Shown: piece by piece, positions 6,605 to 11,072 of the stretch | Layout: each line of letters begins with the position of its first letter | Position numbering within the stretch: the stretch's first letter is position 1 | DNA from: Oscillospiraceae bacterium | GTDB taxonomy: Bacteria; Bacillota; Clostridia; Oscillospirales; Oscillospiraceae | Length of the DNA: 11,072 nt | NCBI GenBank assembly: GCA_020025715.1 | Contig: JAHHRQ010000061.1 | Coordinates: 1-11,072 of the forward strand | Direction: 5' to 3' | Translations under genes and position numbers: made by a program | The notes under the pieces: model-generated | The model's input: the letters and a program-made list of their open reading frames with translations, nothing else | What the model was told of the DNA's origin: nothing | Databases searched by the model: none

Positions 6605-7006
6605 TTAATCAAGTCTCCCCGCAAGAAATTCAATAAGCTTACGTCTGGTGACTATACCGCACAGCGCCTCCTGAGAGTCAACCACCGGCACAAAATTCTG
6701 CTGAATAATGGCGTTAATGACTGCATCCTCGTCGGCGTCGATATGTATGGGGCGGCAGAAATCATGGCGGATAATGCTTCCTATTCTGGTTCGCTCCCTG
6801 AGTTTTCCGTCCGGGTCATCAGTCTCCATAACGAAGCGGAGGAAATCTCCTTCTGTAACGGCACCTGCATAGCGCTCCTCGCTGTCAAGAACAGGAATGG
6901 CGGTGTAGCCCTTTTCCTTCATAATCTCGTAGCCCTGCCGCACGGTGTTGTTTTCGTGGAGCAGGACGGTAAATACCTTGGGGGTCATGATTTTTGCTAT
7001 GTTCAT
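6605..7006 (-). CDS. CBS-pair domain protein
   Basis: This is a 133-residue soluble protein made of two tandem CBS repeats, a Bateman module that usually binds adenosine nucleotides such as AMP, ATP or SAM. Repeat 1 (about 1-60) begins MNIAKIMTPKVFTV and includes YTAIPVLDSEERYAGAVTEGDFL. Repeat 2 (about 75-130) has RPIHIDADEDAVINAI, FVPVVDSQEALCGIVTRRKL. There is no attached enzyme, channel or DNA-binding domain, so it is a stand-alone sensor or regulator with an unknown partner. ATG at 7006 has GGTGA about 5 bases upstream, a moderate ribosome site. No convincing promoter is visible in the 88 bases before it, so it may be co-transcribed with the sensor kinase gene upstream. A strong terminator follows. 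Confidence 0.88.
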   Translation of the reverse strand: MNIAKIMTPKVFTVLLHENNTVRQGYEIMKEKGYTAIPVLDSEERYAGAVTEGDFLRFVMETDDPDGKLRERTRIGSIIRHDFCRPIHIDADEDAVINAIIQQNFVPVVDSQEALCGIVTRRKLIEFLAGRLD

Positions 7007-7054
7007 TTAATTCACCGTTTCCATGTTATTCTTCTTTTATTTTACCCCATATCC

Positions 7055-7072
7055 GCCCCTGATGAAAGGGGC
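7055..7072 (-). other. Stem-loop between sensor kinase and CBS genes
   Basis: GCCCCT (7055-7060) and AGGGGC (7067-7072) form a 6-bp GC-rich stem with a 6-base loop. Neither strand has a T tract after it, so it is not a classical terminator. It could be a processing or attenuation element in a kinase-CBS transcript. Confidence 0.4.
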
Positions 7073-7094
7073 ATAATGTAAACATTGCTTAAAC

Positions 7095-8171
7095 TTATCT
7101 TTTAAGCTTCACCGTAAAGGTACTGCCCTTTTCCGGTGCGCTCTCAACGGAAATGCTGCTGTCGGTAAGCTGGCATATGCCTTTTACAAGTGCAAGTCCA
7201 AGGCCGTTGCCCTCTGATTTTCTGGAGCTGTCCCCCTGATAGAATTTTTCAAAAATGTGCCTCTGCACATCCTCGCTCATACCCTCGCCGGTGTCGGAAA
7301 TGGCAACGGTTATGTAATCGGGATCGGAGTCATCCAGCTTCACCCCGATTTTACCCCCCTGATGGCTGAATTTTACCGCGTTTCCTATAAGGTTAGTCCA
7401 GACCTGAGACAACATTTCCTCGTTGCCGCAGTATTCGCACTCCGGCATATCAAGGTCAAGCTCAAGTTCTTTTTCCGACCAGTCCTTCTCGAACATCAGC
7501 ACCGCCCGCCGAAGCTGTTCGTCAAGGCTGTATGTTGATTTTTTCGGCAGAATATTCTGGGACTGAAGCCGTGAAAGCTTCAAAACATTGTCTACAAGGG
7601 ATGAAAGCTGTCTTGTAGACTCCCGCAGAAGTTCAAAATATTCGTTCTTCTTTTCCTCGGTGGTGTTAGGGCTTGAAAGCAGGGTAACATAGCCGGAAAT
7701 TGTGGAAAGCGGGGCGCGGAATTCGTGAGAGACGTTTGAAACGAAGTCAGAGCGCATAAGCTCAATGGAGTTTAGCTCCTCGATCATTTTGTTTAAGTTG
7801 TTTCCCAGATCCAGCATCTCATTTTTAAAGTCGGAGCAGTCAATTCTAACATCAAACTGACCTCTTGCCACCTGCCCTACCACTTTTGAAATCTGGGCGG
7901 CAGGCTTTGTAATTCTGTTTATCCACAGCAGCGCCACAAACTGACTGATAATTAAAAGGGACAGCACCGCAGCCGCCGCCGTGAGCCATGTGTGAGGCTC
8001 TATAACATCCGTAGTTACCGGGTTATCCTCCATTACAATGGCAACAATCAGTCCAAACAGCATCAGCATCACCACAAGCATGACTAAAACCAGGGTAAAC
8101 ATGCGTCTGAATACCCACTTCATCAGTTTGTAGTCCTGATTGCTGATTTTTTTCCAGCATTTGTTTTTCAT
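7095..8171 (-). CDS. Membrane sensor histidine kinase
   Basis: This is the sensor of a two-component system, a 358-residue inner-membrane protein. Helix 1 spans about 24-47 and helix 2 about 62-84, with an outside loop of only about 14 residues, too short for a folded sensor domain. HAMP is about 85-137. The HisKA domain has SNVSHEFRAPLSTISGYV, with His149 the likely phosphorylation site. The ATPase domain shows the N box (TNLIGNAVKFS, 259-269), G1 (DTGEGM, 293-298), F box (HIFEKFYQGD) and G2 (GNGLGLALVKG, 321-331). The start ATG at 8171 overlaps the regulator's TGA stop by 4 bases, so translation is coupled and the pair is cognate. The short loop suggests sensing in or at the membrane, for example of envelope stress or membrane-active compounds. 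The true signal is unknown. Confidence 0.95.
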   Translation of the reverse strand: MKNKCWKKISNQDYKLMKWVFRRMFTLVLVMLVVMLMLFGLIVAIVMEDNPVTTDVIEPHTWLTAAAAVLSLLIISQFVALLWINRITKPAAQISKVVGQVARGQFDVRIDCSDFKNEMLDLGNNLNKMIEELNSIELMRSDFVSNVSHEFRAPLSTISGYVTLLSSPNTTEEKKNEYFELLRESTRQLSSLVDNVLKLSRLQSQNILPKKSTYSLDEQLRRAVLMFEKDWSEKELELDLDMPECEYCGNEEMLSQVWTNLIGNAVKFSHQGGKIGVKLDDSDPDYITVAISDTGEGMSEDVQRHIFEKFYQGDSSRKSEGNGLGLALVKGICQLTDSSISVESAPEKGSTFTVKLKR

Positions 8172-8839
8172 TTTTTCATACCCCGATAGCCAAGACCGCG
8201 GACGGTTACGATTTCCAAATCCTTACAGTTTTTAAGCCGCTCACGGAGGCGGTTAATGTGCACATCAACAGTGCGCTCCTCGGATTCGGTGTCGTAGCCC
8301 CACAGCTCGTCCATGATCTGCCGTCTTGTAAAGGTGCGGCCGGGGCTTGACATGAGCTTATATAAAATCAGAAACTCTTTCTGGGGAATTTCCGTACTTT
8401 TACCGTCAAAGCTGAGAGTGTAGGAGTCAAAATCCATTACCGTGTCCCCGATTTTAAGCTTTCTCTCGCTGACGCTTTTAGCCCGCCGCAAAAGAGCCTG
8501 AATTCTCAGCAGCATTTCCCCGATGTCAACCGGCTTTACCATATAGTCATCAATTCCGGCAAGAAAGCCGTAGCGCTTATCCTCGTAGCTCTCCTTGGCG
8601 GAAATCATCAGAATAGGCAGCTCAGGGTACTGCTCACGGAGCTGGCGTGTAAGGCTGTATCCGTCCACCCCCGGCATCATAATGTCGGAAATTACCAGGT
8701 CAACCGGTTCCTCCGCGATTTTTTCCAGTGCCTCTGCGCCGTCGAAGGCGGCAATAGGCAGATAGGAATTCTGTTCCAGAGCGGAAACATATATTTTATT
8801 CATCTTAACGTCGTCTTCGACCACAAGTATTTTAAACAT
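8168..8839 (-). CDS. OmpR/PhoB-family response regulator
   Basis: This is a 223-residue DNA-binding response regulator. The receiver domain (about 1-115) has the acidic pair Glu8/Asp9 plus Asp10, the phospho-acceptor Asp52 in VISDIMMPGVDGYS, Ser80 in the switch position (LMISAKES) and Lys102 (YMVKPVD). The C-terminal winged-helix domain (about 127-221) shows LTSPGRTF-like SSPGRTFTRRQIMDELWGY and then RTVDVHINRLRERL and VTVRGLGYRG, typical of OmpR-type effectors. ATG at 8839 has a strong AAGGAG 6 bases upstream. It is first in the operon, ahead of its kinase. Its target genes are unknown; a palindrome over its own -35 region suggests autoregulation. Confidence 0.96.
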   Translation of the reverse strand: MFKILVVEDDVKMNKIYVSALEQNSYLPIAAFDGAEALEKIAEEPVDLVISDIMMPGVDGYSLTRQLREQYPELPILMISAKESYEDKRYGFLAGIDDYMVKPVDIGEMLLRIQALLRRAKSVSERKLKIGDTVMDFDSYTLSFDGKSTEIPQKEFLILYKLMSSPGRTFTRRQIMDELWGYDTESEERTVDVHINRLRERLKNCKDLEIVTVRGLGYRGMKK

Positions 8840-8869
8840 TGTATACTCCTTAATAACGGTAGTATCCTA

Positions 8870-8878
8870 ATTATAGCA
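8870..8878 (-). promoter_or_regulatory. Extended -10 promoter of the two-component operon
   Basis: On the minus strand, TGCTATAAT (8878-8870) is a perfect extended -10. The hexamer 17 bases upstream (AACAAT) is a poor -35, so the promoter probably depends on the extended element or an activator. The expected start is near 8863, about 23 bases before the regulator's start codon. Confidence 0.75.
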
Positions 8879-8884
8879 CAAAAG

Positions 8885-8901
8885 ATTAACTAATTGTTAA
8901 T
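8885..8901. promoter_or_regulatory. Palindromic candidate operator over the -35 region
   Basis: ATTAAC (8885-8890), TAATT and GTTAAT (8896-8901) form a perfect 6-bp inverted repeat with a 5-base centre. Read as direct repeats on the minus strand it is TTAACA-N5-TTAATC, an 11-base period like that bound by PhoB/PhoP-type regulators. Its position over the -35 of the operon fits autoregulation, but binding is inferred. Confidence 0.45.
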
Positions 8902-8967
8902 TTAGGCAGATTTATCAAAAGTTTATAATAACTTAATATTAGACAATTAAGGTTTAATATGCGCTGA

Positions 8968-8999
8968 AGCCGTGATCAAACATGTTTTGATTTTCGGCT
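8968..8999 (+). other. Stem-loop in the gap before the two-component operon
   Basis: AGCCG (8968-8972) pairs with CGGCT (8995-8999) and ATCAAA (8975-8980) with TTTGAT (8986-8991), around a short loop and a small internal bulge. No T tract follows. The 296-base gap 8840-9135 otherwise contains the regulator's promoter, a palindrome, a possible 17-codon ORF and a terminator. Confidence 0.4.
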
Positions 9000-9036
9000 G
9001 CAGAATTCCATTTTGTGTCGAGGAGTGAGGACCCCG

Positions 9037-9090
9037 ATGCAAAACTCTCTTTTCCATCTTTTGTTTGCGGCGATTTCTCCCATGCCGTAA
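9037..9090 (+). CDS. Possible 17-residue small ORF
   Basis: ATG at 9037 opens a 17-codon frame, MQNSLFHLLFAAISPMP, ending in TAA at 9088-9090. Purine-rich GAGGAGTGAGG (9020-9030) lies 6-11 bases upstream and could be a ribosome site. The terminator hairpin begins 2 bases after the stop. A TATAAT box at 8924-8929 with a weak TTTAGG 17 bases before it could be a promoter. The peptide is mildly hydrophobic. Such short frames arise easily by chance; no family is recognised and expression is unproven. Confidence 0.2.
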   Translation: MQNSLFHLLFAAISPMP

Positions 9091-9092
9091 AC

Positions 9093-9126
9093 AAAAAAGC
9101 GCCTGTTTTTTACAGGCGCTTTTTTT
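9093..9126. terminator. Bidirectional terminator after the Pro-rich lipoprotein gene
   Basis: A perfect 9-bp stem, AGCGCCTGT (9098-9106) and ACAGGCGCT (9112-9120), has a T5 loop, an A tract on the left and a T6 tract on the right. It ends the minus-strand gene whose stop is at 9136, and would also stop any plus-strand transcript coming from the 8930-9090 region. Confidence 0.92.
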
Positions 9127-9135
9127 ATTCTGATC

Positions 9136-9675
9136 TTATTCAGATATGTAGCAGTTATAGCTTGAATTTTCAGGGGCCTCAAGACAGGTCCAGCTGTTTG
9201 CATTGCAGTACATGTAAATATACTCCCCTTCATTTACGCTAAGCTCGCCGTTTCCCTCAAGAGCCAGTTCATAGACCTGAGGAATGTAGCGCTCGGCATC
9301 GGGGAATTCGCTGTCCAGAATATAAACCTGCCACTGGAGATCCTGATCGCCAACGACCTCAAATCTGTAAGTACCGGTTTTCTCGCACAAAAAGTGGACA
9401 AAGCCGTACATATCATAGGCATCAAGGGGGCTTACGGTGTGGAGAGGCTCGACCTCAGGCGCTGCGCTTTCGGGAGTTTCAGCCGGTGCAGCATCACCGT
9501 TTGCAGGGGGTTCAACAGGGGTTCCCTCAAAGCTTGCCTGCTCCTCGGGAGAAAAGCCGTCAACCACTTCCCCTTTTTCGTTTACAGGCAGGTTAACCAC
9601 ATCAGGCTCGGTTTCGGCGCAGCCGGTTAAGCATAAAACTGTAATAATTAAAACTGAACATATGATTTTTTTCAC
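9136..9675 (-). CDS. Lipoprotein with Pro/Ala/Glu-rich linker, function unknown
   Basis: This is a predicted surface lipoprotein of 179 residues; I do not recognise the family. The signal peptide MKKIICSVLIITVLCLTGC has the lipobox LTGC, with Cys19 lipidated. A low-complexity acidic linker rich in Pro, Ala and Glu (about 40-80) works as a spacer from the membrane. The C-terminal domain (about 82-179) contains GTYRFEVVGDQDLQWQVYIL and GEYIYMYCNANSWTC, a beta-rich pattern with four cysteines (in HFLCEKT, YMYCNAN, WTCLEA and YNCYIS) that might pair outside the cell. The start is GTG at 9675, with AAGGA (9689-9685) 9 bases upstream and no better in-frame codon. It has its own strong promoter and terminator, so it is a single-gene unit. 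Confidence 0.85.
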   Translation of the reverse strand: MKKIICSVLIITVLCLTGCAETEPDVVNLPVNEKGEVVDGFSPEEQASFEGTPVEPPANGDAAPAETPESAAPEVEPLHTVSPLDAYDMYGFVHFLCEKTGTYRFEVVGDQDLQWQVYILDSEFPDAERYIPQVYELALEGNGELSVNEGEYIYMYCNANSWTCLEAPENSSYNCYISE

Positions 9676-9695
9676 TACATCACATCCTTGGCATC

Positions 9696-9724
9696 ATTAT
9701 ATCCTTGCGCCCGGCTGCGGTCAA
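9696..9724 (-). promoter_or_regulatory. SigA promoter of the Pro-rich lipoprotein gene
   Basis: On the minus strand, TTGACC (9724-9719) and TATAAT (9701-9696) are 17 bases apart, near consensus. The predicted start near 9689 leaves a leader of only about 14 bases, placing the ribosome site at the very 5' end of the mRNA. Confidence 0.88.
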
Positions 9725-9770
9725 GTGAAATTAAAATGCAATTTTTTGTCTGTGATGAAATAAAGCCGAT

Positions 9771-9812
9771 GCAAACGAAAAAAGGGTGCTTTTGCACCCT
9801 TTTTTCGTTTGC
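9771..9812. terminator. Long perfect-hairpin terminator after the rhodanese flavoenzyme
   Basis: A perfect 19-bp inverted repeat (9771-9789 with 9794-9812) with a TTTT loop contains the core AAAAAAGGGTGC / GCACCCTTTTTT. It lies 17 bases after the stop codon of the minus-strand flavoenzyme gene. The internal A and T tracts let it act on both strands. The GCAAACG ends extend the stem beyond what termination needs. Confidence 0.93.
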
Positions 9813-9829
9813 GTCCTTGCCGCAGGATT

Positions 9830-11072
9830 TTATTTTCTGTCCATACCGCAGGGCCATGTGTTTTCAGCCATTTTCTGCTCGGTAGTAACGCTGTTGTAGA
9901 AGCGGAAGCCGCCGGAGAAGTTGTAGCAGTTAAAGCCCTTCTGAGCGAGGAAGCGGCAGGCAACGTAGCTTCTCAGGCCGCTCTGGCACATGACGTAAAC
10001 GGGCTTAGATTTATCCAGCTCGCCCACTCTCTCTGCCAGCTCGTCCACAGGAATATTGAAGAATTCGGGGGCGTGGCCGCCTGCATACTCCATGGGAGTG
10101 CGGGTATCAAGGAAGGTAACGGAGCCGTCGCGGGGCAGCTTTTCCAGATCCTGCCAGTGGAACTGCTTCACAAGGCCGTTTTCAATGTTCTCAGCCATGT
10201 AGCCCGCAAAGTTCACAGGGTCTTTTGCGGAGGAGTAAGGGGGAGCATAAGCAAGCTCAAGCTCTTTAAGGTCGGGAGCCTTCATGCCGCAGCGGATAGC
10301 GGTTGCCAGCACGTCAATGCGCTTATCAACGCCCTGATAGCCGATAATCTGAGCGCCGATAACCCGGAGATCGTCCTTTGCGTACAGCACTTTAAGAGTA
10401 AGAACTTTGCCGCCGGGGTAGTAGCCTGCATGGGAGGCGGGAGAAAGAACAAGGCGCTCGTACTCAATGCCTGCGTTCTTGGCCTCAGTCTCGTTTAAGC
10501 CGGTGGAGGCGGCTGTAAGGGAGAATACCTTTACAATGGCAGAGCCTTGTGAGCCTTTGTACTCGCTGTCAAGGCCGCAGATATGGTCGGCGGCAATGCG
10601 TCCCTGCTTGTTGGCGGGGCCTGCAAGAGGAATAACGGTGTCGTAGCCGCCTACAAAGTGGCGCACCTGAACCGCATCGCCGACAGCGTAAATATCGGGG
10701 TCGGAGGTAAGCATGTGCTTATCAACCACAATGCTGTTTTTAACCCCCAGCTCCAAGCCTGCCTCTTTAGCAAGAGTTGTCTCGGGGCTTACGCCTATTG
10801 CCAGAATAACCATGTCGGCAACTATGGGCTCCTCGCCCTTAATCATGGTGGTGATTTTGCCGTTTTCATGTTTGAAGCCCTCAACGGCACTTCCCAGACG
10901 GAGATTAACGCCGTTTTTTCTCAGCTCTGCGTGGACAAAAGAGGCCATATCAGCATCCAGAGGCTTCAAAACCTGCTTGGGGCGCTGAACAATAGTAACA
11001 TCAAGGCCCATTTCACGGAGGTTTTCCGCAGTTTCAAGGCCGATGAAGCCGCCGCCTGCAACCACTGCGGAC
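9830..11072 (-). CDS. CoA-disulfide reductase/NADH oxidase-type flavoenzyme with C-terminal rhodanese domain (N-terminus beyond window)
   Basis: This is an FAD- and NAD(P)H-dependent pyridine nucleotide-disulfide oxidoreductase fused to a rhodanese domain, the CoADR-Rhd class that reduces CoA disulfides, CoA persulfides or polysulfides. The frame is open to the right edge, so about 150 N-terminal residues with the first FAD motif and active-site cysteine are missing. Numbering visible residues from the GTG at 11065: the NAD-binding GGGFIGLE (4-11), the second FAD motif SDPDIYAVGDAVQV (121-134), the dimerisation domain with LAGPANKQGRIAADHICG (147-164), and LAYAPPYSSAKDPVNF (271-286). The rhodanese domain (about 303-395) has LDTRTPMEYAGGHAPEFFNIP and the active loop CQSGLRS, with catalytic Cys360. 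It ends CGMDRK. The exact substrate within the class (CoA disulfide, persulfide or O2) cannot be decided without the N-terminus. Confidence 0.93.
   Translation of the reverse strand, partial: SAVVAGGGFIGLETAENLREMGLDVTIVQRPKQVLKPLDADMASFVHAELRKNGVNLRLGSAVEGFKHENGKITTMIKGEEPIVADMVILAIGVSPETTLAKEAGLELGVKNSIVVDKHMLTSDPDIYAVGDAVQVRHFVGGYDTVIPLAGPANKQGRIAADHICGLDSEYKGSQGSAIVKVFSLTAASTGLNETEAKNAGIEYERLVLSPASHAGYYPGGKVLTLKVLYAKDDLRVIGAQIIGYQGVDKRIDVLATAIRCGMKAPDLKELELAYAPPYSSAKDPVNFAGYMAENIENGLVKQFHWQDLEKLPRDGSVTFLDTRTPMEYAGGHAPEFFNIPVDELAERVGELDKSKPVYVMCQSGLRSYVACRFLAQKGFNCYNFSGGFRFYNSVTTEQKMAENTWPCGMDRK

Noticed and set aside
7055..7072. GC-rich hairpin as the terminator of the sensor kinase gene
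   Set aside because: The stem is only 6 bp and no T tract follows on either strand; kept only as an unexplained stem-loop.
6467..7081. 204-codon open frame on the plus strand over the CBS gene
   Set aside because: It runs through the lar promoter, a terminator and the antisense of a clear CBS-pair protein. No ribosome site or recognisable domain.
8976..9233. 85-codon minus-strand frame across the lipoprotein 3' end and its terminator
   Set aside because: It crosses a strong terminator hairpin and overlaps the lipoprotein gene in another frame. No ribosome site or known domain.
9809..10498. 229-codon open frame on the plus strand
   Set aside because: It is antisense to the conserved rhodanese-flavoenzyme gene, shows no family motif and follows that gene's codon periodicity.

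Overview
The window reads as chromosomal DNA from a low-to-mid GC, Gram-positive, anaerobic Firmicute, most likely a gut Clostridia such as an Oscillospirales or Ruminococcus-type organism. This taxon is inferred from the style of the genes, not from a marker gene. The supporting signs are near-consensus SigA promoters (TTGAC-17-TATAAT), strong AAGGAG ribosome sites, Bacillota-type lipoprotein signals, A/T-flanked terminators and several GTG starts. There is no rRNA, tRNA, CRISPR array, transposase or phage gene.

Layout, left to right: (1) a MATE-family efflux pump on the + strand (139-1491); (2) a convergent small lipoprotein on the - strand (1550-2059) that shares a bidirectional terminator with it; (3) a + strand Wzz-like polysaccharide co-polymerase (2349-3722) whose cytoplasmic tail looks like a decayed tyrosine-kinase (BY-kinase) domain. 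From there every clear gene is on the - strand. (4) A three-gene operon, larE-larB-larC (6452 down to 3764), makes the nickel-pincer nucleotide (NPN) cofactor and has a textbook promoter; larA is not here. (5) A CBS-pair protein (6605-7006). (6) An OmpR-family response regulator and sensor kinase pair overlapping by 4 bases (8839 down to 7095). (7) A Pro/Ala/Glu-rich lipoprotein (9136-9675). (8) A CoA-disulfide reductase/NADH oxidase-type flavoenzyme with a C-terminal rhodanese domain, whose N-terminus lies beyond the right edge (9830-11072).

How the genes work together: LarB carboxylates and hydrolyses nicotinic acid adenine dinucleotide, LarE adds the two sulfurs and LarC inserts nickel, giving the NPN cofactor for a LarA-type racemase or epimerase encoded elsewhere. 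LarE has the three-cysteine arrangement of the iron-sulfur class, so it should recycle its sulfur donor rather than sacrifice a cysteine. LarC is one continuous frame, unlike the frameshifted larC1/larC2 of Lactiplantibacillus plantarum. The other genes are mostly single transcription units bounded by clear hairpins, and no pathway obviously links them. The rhodanese flavoenzyme handles thiols and persulfides, and the two-component system senses an unknown, probably membrane-associated, signal.

No wholly new multi-gene system stands out. The items most worth a second look are the Wzz-like protein with a P-loop-less kinase remnant, the lar operon without larA, and a compact possible transcription unit at about 8901-9126 (promoter-like box, stem-loop, ribosome site, 17-codon ORF, terminator) divergent from the two-component operon.
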